Origin: Accumulibacter sp036625275 | Lineage (GTDB): Bacteria; Pseudomonadota; Gammaproteobacteria; Burkholderiales; Rhodocyclaceae | Assembly: GCF_036625275.1 (NCBI RefSeq) | Contig: NZ_JAZKUD010000006.1 | Location: 38,295-102,294, forward strand | Reading direction: 5' to 3' | DNA: 64,000 nt | In this document: piece by piece, positions 17,600 through 25,717 of the stretch | How positions within the stretch are numbered: position 1 is the first letter of the stretch | How the letters are laid out: every line of letters begins with the position of its first letter | Position numbers and translations under genes: made by a program | The notes under the pieces: generated by a model | Seen by the model: the letters and a program-made list of their open reading frames with translations, nothing else | What the model was told of the DNA's origin: nothing | Database searches by the model: none

Positions 17600-18418
17600 A
17601 TGGTCAGGATCTCGATGAATGGATTGCTTGAGTGCTGGCGTTCGGAAATTCGGGCACCAGAGAACCGTTATCTGTGGGCAGCGCTGGCTTGCTCGTTCGG
17701 CCTGCACATCCTGTTGATGCTGTTCACCAGCGGCGCCGGACGCTCGGACGGGGTAAGCCTGTTTCCTCCTTCTGCCGCTCGTTCGGCACCGATCTTGCTG
17801 ATGGCGAGTCTTGCGGAGTTCCGTCGGGCCAGTGTTTCAGAGCCTGCGGAGCCGCATACCTCCGAGGTTCCTGAACCTTTAGCGCAGATCCAGGAATCAC
17901 CAGCCAGTATCGCCCCGACCATCATGCAGGAGGTCCCGAAGGAGACGCGTCCTCCTGATCGCCATGGTGCGGCGAACTCATCGGGATCACCGGAGTCTTC
18001 GGCACGTGCGGAAGCGGTTCCGACTGCCGCGCGGCACGCCGCGAGCGCCGAGCAGGCCCGCGCCGACGAGGATGCTGCTCGCCTTGCCCGGCACGCAAGC
18101 TATGGGCTGGCCAGCCTGCTGGATGTGCCGCCGGTGCCCTTGTCAGACATTCAACCGGAGTATCCGGAGTCGGCCGGGAATCAACAGGGGACGGTCGTCT
18201 TGCGACTCTTCATCAGCGCCAGCGGCGATGTGGATGAACTTTTCGTCGTCCGTGCATTGCCGAGCGGTTTTTTCGAGGAGGCGGCACTGACGGCATTCGC
18301 GTCAGCGCGCTTCTCGCCAGGCATGCACCATGGTCGTGCGGTCAAGAGCCAGATGGCGGTGGAGGTACAGTTCGTTCCCTTCAACCGGGGCGCCGGCGTT
18401 TCCGGAAGAGGGTATTAG
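17600..18418 (+). CDS. TonB-like energy transducer
   Basis: 272 aa from the ATG at 17600; an ATG at 17615 with AGGA 6 nt upstream is an equally good start. A single N-terminal TM helix (YLWAALACSFGLHILLMLF) is followed by a variable Pro/Glu/Ala-rich linker and a C-terminal TonB fold with PEYPESAGNQQGTVVLRLFI, SGDVDEL and ARFSPGMHHGRAVKSQMAVEVQF. This matches TonB_C (YP..A...G.V.....I...G.V). Usual partners exbB/exbD are absent nearby. It begins 12 bp after pilY1 and may be the last gene of that transcript. Its role with the pilus genes is unknown; it could energise an outer-membrane transporter. Confidence 0.8.
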   Translation: MVRISMNGLLECWRSEIRAPENRYLWAALACSFGLHILLMLFTSGAGRSDGVSLFPPSAARSAPILLMASLAEFRRASVSEPAEPHTSEVPEPLAQIQESPASIAPTIMQEVPKETRPPDRHGAANSSGSPESSARAEAVPTAARHAASAEQARADEDAARLARHASYGLASLLDVPPVPLSDIQPEYPESAGNQQGTVVLRLFISASGDVDELFVVRALPSGFFEEAALTAFASARFSPGMHHGRAVKSQMAVEVQFVPFNRGAGVSGRGY

Positions 18419-18468
18419 AGGGGTCTTTGCGCCTCATCCACAGGCTTTGAAGCCTGCGCCCTGCGCTG

Positions 18469-18894
18469 TCACTTGCCAGTAAAACCGACCAGCTCCGCGC
18501 TGACCGCATTTTGCTGTTCAATTGCGGTTTCGAAATTCCATGCAAAACCTGCCTGCAGGTTGTTGACGGCCGGGGTGACGGTGCCGATGGCCACGCCGTT
18601 CTTGTCGAGGAGCCTGAGTTCGGCTTCGGCGTGGCCAATGGCCTGCTTCGATGCATTATTGACCCGTCCCTGGACCACCAGCGTTCCCGCGCTGTTGCGG
18701 GCAATCTTGGCGTCAACGAGCGAAAGTCCGCTGAGCGCAACCTTGTTGCCCTCGGGCGTGGCCGCTGGTGGCGCGTGCGCCTCGCCCTTCGCAGCGGGCT
18801 GCTCAGGCGGAGTCTGGTTGCAGGCGGCCGTCAGTGTGATGACGATGACGGCAGTGATCAGTAATCGACATTGCGAAGCCGTTGCCAGTTTCAT
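18469..18894 (-). CDS. lipoprotein with FxLYD-like domain
   Basis: 141 aa. The signal peptide ends in the lipobox LTAAC (Cys25), so it should be a lipid-anchored envelope protein. A Pro/Ala/Glu linker precedes an immunoglobulin-like domain with VVQGRVNNASKQAIGHAEAELRLLDKNG split over ~72-99 and GFAWNFETAI, which is the FxLYD pattern (V.G.V.N.S......V.....DK.G). The function is unknown. It converges with the TonB-like gene (50-bp gap) and reads away from the tRNA gene. Confidence 0.75.
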   Translation of the reverse strand: MKLATASQCRLLITAVIVITLTAACNQTPPEQPAAKGEAHAPPAATPEGNKVALSGLSLVDAKIARNSAGTLVVQGRVNNASKQAIGHAEAELRLLDKNGVAIGTVTPAVNNLQAGFAWNFETAIEQQNAVSAELVGFTGK

Positions 18895-19222
18895 TTGTTT
18901 TCCCGTTCATTCAGAATGCCCCGACGCGGATGCGTGGGATGCGGCCATTTTAAATCGTCCATTCGTCGGAGAACATCGGCTCGATAGCCCAGCGCGTGGC
19001 GCCGCCCAGCACTCCGGCCCTTGAGAGAGCGTTGACGAATTCACGGCGCTATTGCGGTTGCGAGGCGGACTTCTTTTCTGCCACTGACGCCCACCCACCA
19101 GCTTGCCCAAGGCGATGAGACATCCGGCCAGCCATGCGAAACCCTTGATGGATAGGGGATGAGGGTTAAAGTCCGACAAGCTGCTAGCATCGGGTCATCT
19201 TGTGCTAATATTCGCGCCCGAA
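18895..19222. other. intergenic region upstream of tRNA-Ser
   Basis: No credible gene is seen. A -10-like TAATAT at 19206-19211 lies 11 bp before the tRNA and probably drives it; no convincing -35 element is found at 16-18 bp. The rest has no evident repeat or hairpin. Confidence 0.5.
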
Positions 19223-19312
<90 letters not shown>

Positions 19313-19573
19313 TGAATAGCCATAAACGCCAGTCGTAGCAAGGGTTCCAGGTTTATGCAAATAGGAATCCCATCATGGGTACCATCAAATCTGATGCGCT
19401 TGCATGGCACGTCGTGAGACAACGAGACCTTGCCGACAGAATTCTGTGACAGTCACGGAAAAAGGCAGGCAGCCCGCTCCGACCGCCGCCAGCTTGGAAA
19501 CCATGCTGTTAATCCGACTTTGGTAAGCATGCGCAGTGACCGAACCCCTGCCCGACACCATCGCCGCACCCAA

Positions 19574-19597
19574 GAAAAACCCGGCGCTTGGCCGGGT
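19574..19597 (-). terminator. intrinsic terminator at the left end of the island operon
   Basis: On the minus strand a perfect 7-bp stem ACCCGGC/GCCGGGT (19579-19585 with 19591-19597, 5-nt loop) is followed by TTTTTC. It lies 75 bp downstream of the leftward 101-aa gene and probably ends the long leftward island transcript before the tRNA. Bases 19313-19573 hold nothing else recognisable. Confidence 0.75.
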
Positions 19598-19671
19598 CGG
19601 TAGGGTCATGCGGTCGTTACGCTGTAACGCTCGCCGGCATCCGGTCAGTCTTGGCGAACCCCCCCCTGCTT

Positions 19672-19977
19672 TCAGGCCGTCGCACCGCCTTCCTCTTGGC
19701 CCGCTCCCCTTCGGGCTTCAATGAGCGATTCGACGACGGCCAGATGCGGGTTTTCGCTCTCGTACTTCAGGGCGGCGCTGATGGTGCCACACAACAGGTA
19801 GAGGCTGCCGAAGCGCGGCTCGTAGCCATCCGGCGGGCTGTCGATCTGCGACAACAGATAGCCGAGGTCGGACACGACGCGAGACAGATTGTCGAGCGTG
19901 TCCTGGGTGAAGATTCCGACGAGGGGATTGATGGCCGACGCGGCGGCGCGATCGACGGATGCGGAGGTGTGGGTCAT
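19672..19977 (-). CDS. hypothetical island protein (101 aa)
   Basis: 101 aa with AGGAGC upstream of the ATG at 19977. The predicted protein is helical and acidic (TLDNLSRVVSDLGYLLSQI, LYLLCGTISAALKYESEN). No known motif was recognised; the shape recalls small DUF-type proteins common in proteobacterial prophage islands. It is the last gene of the leftward island cluster, separated from the next upstream gene by ~500 bp. Confidence 0.6.
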   Translation of the reverse strand: MTHTSASVDRAAASAINPLVGIFTQDTLDNLSRVVSDLGYLLSQIDSPPDGYEPRFGSLYLLCGTISAALKYESENPHLAVVESLIEARRGAGQEEGGATA

Positions 19978-20484
19978 GGGTTGCTCCTATCGTGAGACTC
20001 AAGGCCCCGCTGTTCAAGGCGGGAGGGCGGATGTTGAACACACGTCGATAGCCGTGCCGCCAGCCTTACGGACAGGCGCATCCGCCCATTGAGAGACAAC
20101 AGGCGCAAAAAATCCACGCTTCGTGGTGGATACCGCTATCGACTTGGTGTGTTCAGCACCGTTTCACCAGTATCGGCCACCGGCCAGCAGTCCGTCAAGG
20201 GCTTGCGCTGTGCTCGCTGGACGAACGATCAGCACTCAGCCCATACCATCGCCCACTGCACCACAGAAACGCGCCTGAGCGTCGCCGGGGACAGCTTGCT
20301 ATCAGCATTGCGCAGTGCAACGTCCGCACTTCTCGCGCCAGGAGTGAGTGATACCCGATGAATGCCTTGTAGATCATGGCAAGGAACAGTTCATGCTTGC
20401 AGTTGCTAATGGCATTGTGCGATGCATTTTCTCAGGCGCTTGACTCGTCGCCGTCAGGCCAAACCTTGCCGTAACCTTGGGTAT
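19978..20484. other. 507-bp gap inside the island without a supportable gene
   Basis: A rightward open frame of 90 codons (20089-20361) and a leftward one of 60 codons (20195-20377) overlap each other. Neither has a ribosome site or recognisable protein features. In P4-like islands this kind of position may hold small antisense or regulatory RNAs, but no hairpin with a T run was found here. Confidence 0.4.
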
Positions 20485-20808
20485 CTATGGCTCTGGTTTC
20501 TGCCTCTTCGGCCTTCCACCCTTCCGGCCATTGATGCGGGACTGCTCCTTGCCGGCTTCCGACTTCGGGCCAGTGCTCAAGCCGCCGTGCCACTTGCAGC
20601 GACCACCGAAGTAGAGCGTCGTGATTTTGCACGGCGTACCGGCTCTGGTCCTTGCTCCACAGGGTAAGTCCCACAGGTCGACAGGCATGGCCGGGCAGTC
20701 GGGGATTGCGCCCTTGTGCTCACGCTCATACCGAAGTTCCCAGAGGTACCGCCGCAAGTCCCAATACGCCCGCCACCGTCGGCGCTTGTCGCTGTAGGGG
20801 TCAGTCAT
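20485..20808 (-). CDS. HGGxSTGP-motif island protein
   Basis: 107 aa, very basic. It contains a zinc-ribbon-like start CGARTRAGTPCK, then GGRCKWHGGLSTGPKS followed by EAGKEQSRINGRKGGRPK. The C-x-A-R-T-x-x-G-x-P-C...C-x-x-H-G-G-x-S-T-G-P block is a known conserved motif in small proteins of prophages and integrative elements. Its function is not established. The pattern of Cys/His suggests metal binding and the basic tail suggests nucleic acid contact. It starts 11 bp after the preceding gene's stop, in the same leftward operon. Confidence 0.75.
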   Translation of the reverse strand: MTDPYSDKRRRWRAYWDLRRYLWELRYEREHKGAIPDCPAMPVDLWDLPCGARTRAGTPCKITTLYFGGRCKWHGGLSTGPKSEAGKEQSRINGRKGGRPKRQKPEP

Positions 20809-20819
20809 GGCCTTGTTCG

Positions 20820-21137
20820 CTACTGCTTCCGGTGAACCAAGCGCGCATCAGTCACGATGCCATCGTTCGACAGGCCCATAGCAGCCCGGTCGGCAATCGT
20901 TTCAAGTGGACTCGAGTCCACTTGATCTGCCCTGCGGTTTCCGCCGTGCGACTGAGCCTTTGCCCAGTCCTGCGCGCTCGCCACAATCGCCGCAGCCTGC
21001 GCCACGGACAAATGCCTGCGGTGCAGATTGGCCGACAGCATCATCGCCCGCAGGGTGTCGGGATGATCCATGCCCAAGGTATCGACAAGTCGAAGGTGCC
21101 GCTCGGCTGCCGCCATGAATTCAGGGGTTGGGTTCAT
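20820..21137 (-). CDS. hypothetical island protein (105 aa)
   Basis: 105 aa with AGGA 6 nt before the ATG at 21137. It has a helical N-terminal half with a tetratricopeptide-like look (EFMAAAERHLRLVDTLGMDHPDTLRAMMLSA, split across two helices) and a polar C-terminus. No motif identifies a role. It lies between the GTP-repeat protein (15-bp gap) and the HGGxSTGP gene (11-bp gap), so it is co-transcribed with the replication genes. Confidence 0.6.
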   Translation of the reverse strand: MNPTPEFMAAAERHLRLVDTLGMDHPDTLRAMMLSANLHRRHLSVAQAAAIVASAQDWAKAQSHGGNRRADQVDSSPLETIADRAAMGLSNDGIVTDARLVHRKQ

Positions 21138-21152
21138 TTCGTTCCTTTCTTG

Positions 21153-21680
21153 TCAGGCCAGCGTTCGCGGAGAAAAGCCCGCGCAGCGTTGCAGCATCTC
21201 GGGCAGTGCCGGCCGATAGCCGACGATTGCCGACACCAGCCCGCCCGGCTTGGCGATGATGCACACCGCGCCGCGCAGGTTGCCGCACTGGTCGCAGCGC
21301 CGCCGGTCATCGGGGTCGTCGCCGGTGCGCTCGATCGGTTCGGCGGCAAGGGTCGGCAATTCGCCTCTTGCTGATACCCCTGGAACCCCGGAACACACCG
21401 GCGGGGTTCCAGTAAAAGCCTTGCCAATACTGGCTTTTACCCTTGGAACCCCTGAACCCCCTGCAAGGTAAGGTCGCGTGAGACTTTTTCCGGTTTCCGC
21501 CTGTCTGGAGTGTCCCGGTTCCGCTTTCTCTCCGTCATTGTTGTTTTGTGGGGTTCCAGGGGTTCCAAGGGTACAACCCAGCAACGGCAAGGCTTTTACT
21601 GGAACCCCGCCGGTGTATTCCGGGGTTCCAGGGGTTCCGGCTTCGCGTTGCAGTTTGGCGAGCAGCTCGTCAAGACCCAT
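21153..21680 (-). CDS. hypothetical island protein with Gly-Val/Thr-Pro repeats and Cys cluster
   Basis: 175 aa from the ATG at 21680, overlapping the DUF927 stop by 11 bp. After MGLDELLAKLQREA come low-complexity G-T/V-P motifs (GTPGTPEYTGGVP, LGTPGTP, GVPRV, GTPPVCSGVPGV), then RRRCDQCGNLRGAVCIIAKPGG, a CxxC-type zinc site. The G(V/T)P segments are written by a DNA repeat that also occurs as a 50-bp inverted pair within this gene and again in the DUF927 gene. The function is unknown. The repeats may be selected at DNA level, with the peptide as a by-product. Confidence 0.6.
   Translation of the reverse strand: MGLDELLAKLQREAGTPGTPEYTGGVPVKALPLLGCTLGTPGTPQNNNDGEKAEPGHSRQAETGKSLTRPYLAGGSGVPRVKASIGKAFTGTPPVCSGVPGVSARGELPTLAAEPIERTGDDPDDRRRCDQCGNLRGAVCIIAKPGGLVSAIVGYRPALPEMLQRCAGFSPRTLA
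21376..21635. repeat. 50-bp near-perfect inverted repeat inside the 175-aa gene
   Basis: Arm 21376-21425 and arm 21586-21635 are inverted copies with 49 of 50 bases matching, separated by 160 bp. The arms contain several GGGGTTCC/GGAACCCC units. They could extrude as a large cruciform or fold in RNA, and they resemble iteron-rich replication origins. A related 37-bp stretch just beside the right arm (21550-21586) recurs inverted at 23520-23556. Confidence 0.9.
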
Positions 21681-23592
21681 GATCGCCGCCCAACTCATCG
21701 GCCCGAACCTCGTAGACGCGCACCTTCCGCCCGCCAATGTTTTCAGGCTTCGCGCGCTTGCCGTCCGCGCCCGCTTTGGGAATCGCGCCGCAGGCTTCCA
21801 GCTCGTCAAGCGCCCGCTTGAAGTCGAACCCCTTCAAGGCTTCGCGCATGCCTTCCGCCGTGAAGAGGTAAAGCCGCCCGTCTTGGGTATCGCGCCACCA
21901 GCCGGCCCGGTCACGCGTTTGGCTTTCGTGGGAATCGTCCGCATTGGAAAAGCGCCCGTCGCCGTGACGTTCGATGAAGTCGGAAACCTTTTGAAGAATT
22001 TGCCGCCGCTCGTCGTTGCCGCGCCCGCGCAGGGAACGCCAGGCATTGAACCCGATCACCGCCGCCTTGACGGCTTCGCCTTCCGGCCAGCCCGTCAGCC
22101 CGTATTCAGTCGCCAGTTCGCCGGCCAGCGCGAGCAGCGCGAACCGGCCCGCCGCCCGCTTGTCTTGCCCCTCGAAATCTTGGCGGTTGAAGTCTCGCAA
22201 GCCCTTCAGGATCTCCAGCCGCGCCGCGAAGTCGCGTTGATCGTGCGTCAGCCGCTCCAGGAACGCCCGGCCCGGTCGCCCGTAGTGCGTGACCGCGGCC
22301 CGCTTGATCGCATCTGACAGCGCCGCCCCGCTGGCGTGATCGTGCAGCACGTCGAAACAGCCTTGCTGGCGAGCCGTCGGAATATCGAGCAGGCGAACCG
22401 ATTGCCCGGCCTTGAAACGGTGCCCGCCTTCGGCCATGGTCGTGGCAATGGTGCGTTCGCCGGTCGAGACAATGAACGCCTGCCAGCGGGTCACCGCCCG
22501 CGCCGCGCCGGTTCGCCCCGCCCGTTGCTTGCCCCGCCCGTTGCCCAGCGAGTAAACGATGTTGCCGACTTCGCGCGGGTCGCATTCGCTGATTTCGTCC
22601 AGGGCGAGCAGGCAATCATTGAACAGCGCCGCCGCGCCTTCCATGCCGTTGGCAGTCGCTCGCCAACTGCGCCGATAGTTCGCCCCGCCCCAAACGGATG
22701 CCGCCGCCTCAAGGATGGTGGTCTTGCCGGTGCTCGAATCGCCAACGAAATGCAGCCCGCCGCCTTCAGCATTGCAGCACGCCAGCATCGGCCCGGCAAA
22801 GGCAGCCGACAGGCCCAGGGCGAACAGGGGATTGCCGACAGCGCGCGCCGCAACCTCTGCCCGCCAGCCGTCGAGCGTGCCTTTCTGCCCGTGTTCCTCG
22901 TGCCCGCGTTCGCCGGATTGAAAGATCACGCTCGCCTTGTCCGGCCCGATCACCGCATCCGGCAGGACGAACACGGCACCACACCAGCCGACTTGCAGCG
23001 CGCAACGAACCTTCTTCTTTGGCGGTCGTTCTTGCAGGTAGCGCGCCAGGTGGAAACGCCCGTTCGGATCAATCGCCAACCCCATCGCGAGCAGTTCGCC
23101 GCGCAGGTCGGTGCCGTCGCCCCTGAGCAGTTCCATGGGCATGGCCCATTCCCGCCAGCGGCCCGCCGTGTTCTTGAAGCGCAGCAGCCGCCCGAAGTTG
23201 TTGCCGGTGCTGTCGAAGGTTTGGGCTTCAACGTACAGCGGCCCGCACACCCAGGTATCCACCGGCACCGGGTCGCCCTTGCCCTTGGGTGCGCTCATGG
23301 CATGAAGACAGACGCCCGGCCGCAACTTGCGCCCGGTGTCGGTCACCGTCCAGCCGTCATAGACGCGAAAGCAGGGGCGCTCATTCTCGGGAACTGCGGC
23401 AATTGGCTCCTGCTGCGCCTTGCCTTCGCCCGGTTCCACCGCACTGGCGAGCAGATCGGCCAGAACTGGAACCCCTGGAACCCCAGGGGTTCCGCTCGGG
23501 GTTCCGTCAAGATCCCCGTCGTTGCTGGGTTGTACCCCAGGAACCCCTGGAACCCCTGAAATCGGTAATGCGTCGAGAAGTTCATCATTCAT
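21670..23592 (-). CDS. DUF927 family ATPase/helicase-like replication protein
   Basis: 640 aa. A unique N-terminal tail of G-V-P/G-T-P repeats (~10-45) is followed by the DUF927 region: VRCALQVGWCGAVFVLPDAV, then Walker A GDSSTGKTT and Walker B LLALDEISE, and ARAVTRWQAFIVSTGE with a sensor-like RLLDIPTA. DUF927 proteins accompany toprim primases in plasmids, satellites and integrative elements and are thought to supply the helicase half of a split primase-helicase. The start overlaps the primase stop by ATGA, consistent with this. C-terminal LEACGAIPKAGADGKRAKPEN could be a winged-helix replication initiator-like end. Assignment to DNA replication is by family. Confidence 0.85.
   Translation of the reverse strand: MNDELLDALPISGVPGVPGVQPSNDGDLDGTPSGTPGVPGVPVLADLLASAVEPGEGKAQQEPIAAVPENERPCFRVYDGWTVTDTGRKLRPGVCLHAMSAPKGKGDPVPVDTWVCGPLYVEAQTFDSTGNNFGRLLRFKNTAGRWREWAMPMELLRGDGTDLRGELLAMGLAIDPNGRFHLARYLQERPPKKKVRCALQVGWCGAVFVLPDAVIGPDKASVIFQSGERGHEEHGQKGTLDGWRAEVAARAVGNPLFALGLSAAFAGPMLACCNAEGGGLHFVGDSSTGKTTILEAAASVWGGANYRRSWRATANGMEGAAALFNDCLLALDEISECDPREVGNIVYSLGNGRGKQRAGRTGAARAVTRWQAFIVSTGERTIATTMAEGGHRFKAGQSVRLLDIPTARQQGCFDVLHDHASGAALSDAIKRAAVTHYGRPGRAFLERLTHDQRDFAARLEILKGLRDFNRQDFEGQDKRAAGRFALLALAGELATEYGLTGWPEGEAVKAAVIGFNAWRSLRGRGNDERRQILQKVSDFIERHGDGRFSNADDSHESQTRDRAGWWRDTQDGRLYLFTAEGMREALKGFDFKRALDELEACGAIPKAGADGKRAKPENIGGRKVRVYEVRADELGGDHGS
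23520..23556. repeat. dispersed GGAACCCC-type repeat copy in the DUF927 gene
   Basis: 37 bp matching 35 of 37 bases, in inverted orientation, to 21550-21586. The neighbouring 23467-23510 also carries GGAACCCC/GGGGTTCC units. In protein it encodes GVPGVPGVQPSNDG, comparable to LGTPGTPQNNNDG in the 175-aa protein. Confidence 0.85.
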
Positions 23593-24461
23593 CCCGCCGC
23601 CCTCCGCAGGTTCGCCAGGTCGTTGAAGTCTGAACCGCTCACGCCCTCGGGGAATTCCGGCACTGCCAGCCGCGCGCCGGTTGCCTTCGCCGCCGCGGTT
23701 GCCGCCGTCAAGCCGGGGTTGCCTTCCGTCTTTCGATCGTTGTCCGCACAGATCAGCAGATCAGCGCCCGGCCAAGCAGCGCGCGCCGCCTTCGCCACCG
23801 GCAGCAGGTTGCCGGCGTTCATGGCGCAGAGCACCGGGTGCCCGGATTCTTCGTGCAGCGTCGCGCCGGTTGCCCAGCCTTCGCAGATCAGCAGCAGCGC
23901 CGGGTTCATCAGGTCGCCGATTGGCGAGAACAGCCCGCCAGCCCGGCCGCTCTCGAACCGCTTGCCGCCATCGGGCATGATTCGCTGAACATTCCACAGC
24001 AGCCCGTGAATATCGAGCAGGGGAACCACCAGCGCCGCGCCGGTTTGCCGCAGGCTGTGCGCCTGTACGCCTTTGGCGATCAGGTAGGGGTGTGTCGGGT
24101 TGGCAGTACCCGCCGCCGCCCAGATCGCCCGCGCCTCGATCGCCCGCGCCTCGTGTTCGGCCCGCCGTTCGGCTTGCGCTTTGGTCCGCGCCGCCCGTAT
24201 CAGTTCGGCGAAGGCTTCGTGCTCGGTATCGTTCAGCCGCTTGCCGTCCGCCGCCCAGGTCGAACGGAATCCGGTTTTCCAACTGCCGAAGATGCCAGCG
24301 GCCCGGCCATCGGTGTGCAGGCAATACCAGCCGTTGCGGGTTCCGCTCCGGTCGCCATCGGCATGGAAGCGATGCAGCAGCCCGTCCGCCTCGATCGCTT
24401 CAGAGGGAAGCAGCCCGGCCAGGCGCATCGCTTCGCGGAATTCTTGGAGTGGGTCATTCAT
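23589..24461 (-). CDS. toprim-domain primase-like protein
   Basis: 290 aa from the ATG at 24461, overlapping the HTH gene stop by 8 bp. The N-terminal part resembles DUF7146/zinc-less primase modules (DGLLHRFHADGD, TNPTHPYLIAKGV, LVVPLLDIHGLLWNVQRI). The toprim domain shows ALLLICEGWATGATLH (catalytic Glu) and DLLICADNDRK (DxD-like). The end EFPEGVSGSDFNDL is typical of phage/plasmid primases. It synthesises primers for element replication, acting with the DUF927 ATPase whose start it overlaps. No CHC2 zinc finger is visible, so the DNA-binding element may be on another protein. Confidence 0.86.
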   Translation of the reverse strand: MNDPLQEFREAMRLAGLLPSEAIEADGLLHRFHADGDRSGTRNGWYCLHTDGRAAGIFGSWKTGFRSTWAADGKRLNDTEHEAFAELIRAARTKAQAERRAEHEARAIEARAIWAAAGTANPTHPYLIAKGVQAHSLRQTGAALVVPLLDIHGLLWNVQRIMPDGGKRFESGRAGGLFSPIGDLMNPALLLICEGWATGATLHEESGHPVLCAMNAGNLLPVAKAARAAWPGADLLICADNDRKTEGNPGLTAATAAAKATGARLAVPEFPEGVSGSDFNDLANLRRAAG

Positions 24462-24753
24462 CGCCGCCCCCTTGATCGTCAAGGAAGCCAGGCGCCGGCC
24501 ATTCCGGTGTACCCATCGAGTACAGCGCGACATTGCGCCGGATGACACCACGGAATTCAAACTCCGGCTCGATCACCGTCAGGATGTGGAACCCCTTGGC
24601 CCGCAGGTCGTGGATGCGCGCTGCGGTTTCGGGGATGGCGAGGTTTGCCGTCAGCTCGAAGCTGGGTACCGGCTGACGTTCTCGAATAACTTGCAGGACT
24701 TCGGCGCACTGCCCGGTGACCACCGGTGGCCCGTCGTGATTTGCTGTGCTCAT
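24454..24753 (-). CDS. small winged-helix/HTH protein
   Basis: 99 aa from the ATG at 24753, chosen because AGGAGG lies 6 nt upstream; an ATG at 24774 has none. Residues ~18-55 (CAEVLQVIRERQPVPSFEL...IPETAARIHDLRAKGFHI) match the short helix-turn-helix found at the same place in many island operons, where an N6 or 'two-helix plus wing' fold is predicted. It overlaps the primase start and the upstream 55-aa frame (ATGA). It is probably a DNA-binding regulator or replication accessory factor. Confidence 0.65.
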   Translation of the reverse strand: MSTANHDGPPVVTGQCAEVLQVIRERQPVPSFELTANLAIPETAARIHDLRAKGFHILTVIEPEFEFRGVIRRNVALYSMGTPEWPAPGFLDDQGGGDE

Positions 24754-24917
24754 CGCCGGCCTCCTCTCTGCCATCCGCGTTTCGGTCGCCGGTCGATGCG
24801 GCTTGGCTTGGCGAAGAATCCGCCTGACAGGATGCTGTTCGGGTTATGATTCGGGCTGTCGAATGTCTTTGAGCCCGTGCCGGTGCCCCCCTGTGCGGGT
24901 TTTTTGTGGGTCGTCAT
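24750..24917 (-). CDS. very small island protein (55 aa)
   Basis: 55 aa from the ATG at 24917, with GGAG ~7 nt upstream and a 4-nt ATGA overlap with the following HTH gene. It is polar and Gly/Arg-rich (THKKPAQGGTGTGSKTF, RRPKRGWQRGGRR). No domain is seen. The overlapping gene arrangement on both sides is the main support for it being translated. Confidence 0.45.
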   Translation of the reverse strand: MTTHKKPAQGGTGTGSKTFDSPNHNPNSILSGGFFAKPSRIDRRPKRGWQRGGRR

Positions 24918-24930
24918 GTCGTCGCTCCGA

Positions 24931-25230
24931 TCAGGCCGCAAGGGCTTTGCGAAGCTCGCCGACGTTCCAAGCGGTAATGCGCTGCGAGAGTTTTCGGGGT
25001 GCTGGCAGGTCGCCGCGCCGGACCATGCGCCAGACAGTTGCGGCAGAGCACGCTTTCAGCGCCCGGACTACCGGCAATCGAACGCTGGCCGAATCGGGAA
25101 GGGAATCAAAATTTTTGAGAGCGTCGGAGATACCGACTTCTTTGATGCGAACGGGTGCCGAATCAGTAGCTGGGAATGCTTCCTTGACGACGTCGACGAT
25201 GGTGGCTGTATTGCCGAATTTGTGGGTCAT
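24931..25230 (-). CDS. AlpA-family regulator/excisionase-like protein
   Basis: 99 aa. The C-terminal half ATVWRMVRRGDLPAPRKLSQR followed by TAWNVGELRKAL is the AlpA/MerR-like winged helix (usual form: S..T.YR....G.FP.P..L..R...W....V..W). AlpA proteins in P4-like islands activate integrase or act as recombination directionality factors. The N-terminal 45 residues are unusual for the family and may be a partner-binding tail. It is the first gene of the leftward replication operon after a 490-bp non-coding stretch, as expected for a control gene. Confidence 0.8.
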   Translation of the reverse strand: MTHKFGNTATIVDVVKEAFPATDSAPVRIKEVGISDALKNFDSLPDSASVRLPVVRALKACSAATVWRMVRRGDLPAPRKLSQRITAWNVGELRKALAA

Positions 25231-25717
25231 GGGGATAAATCCTTAAATGATTGCGCCTCGGTGGCGCCGTAGTGGTCCGGACAAGTCTGTTAAACATTGG
25301 ATTCCTCGGGTCTTTATTAGAATGTACGCAATTGGTGCGTCCCATTTGCTACGTGAGTTAGCTGCTTGCATCTCCTTGCCAAAGTTGTGAAAGCCGCGCC
25401 TTAATGCCTTTACAAGACACAGCATGCGGCACATTATATCTGAGTTATCCACAGCCTATCCGGATGCCGCAACGGCTCTTTGGCGAACCAAAGCCCAACA
25501 CGCCCGCATGCTGAAAAAATATACTGCCTGAGCCGGAGAAAGGGTCGAGCACTGTTACGGCTTGATATGTCTTGCGACAATCCAGACGATGTAAAAGCGA
25601 CTTTGTTGTGATTCCGTCACGAAGTGTTGTTATTTTGTAACGGCGATGATTGGTACTCGTCGAGTGCTCTTTTGCCGCGCCGGCCGATGCGCTCCGACCA
25701 TGCGCTTCCGCCCTCGA
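25231..25717. other. non-coding control/possible origin region with DnaA box
   Basis: 487 bp, more AT-rich than its surroundings, between the AlpA-like gene and the integrase stop. It contains a perfect DnaA box TTATCCACA at 25445-25453, a small palindrome ACTCGTCGAGT near 25654, and two similar TGTTACGGC/TGTAACGGC words. Two short leftward open frames (25163-25345, 25243-25452) lack ribosome sites. It probably holds the promoter of the leftward operon and may be an origin. Confidence 0.5.

Noticed and set aside
20089..20361. 90-codon rightward frame in the island gap
   Set aside because: No ribosome site, opposite to the operon direction, no recognisable domain; similarity to P4 Ash/Icd-like proteins was considered but not convincing.
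25243..25452. 69-codon leftward frame upstream of the AlpA-like gene
   Set aside because: No ribosome site, crosses the DnaA box and probable promoter region, odd composition.
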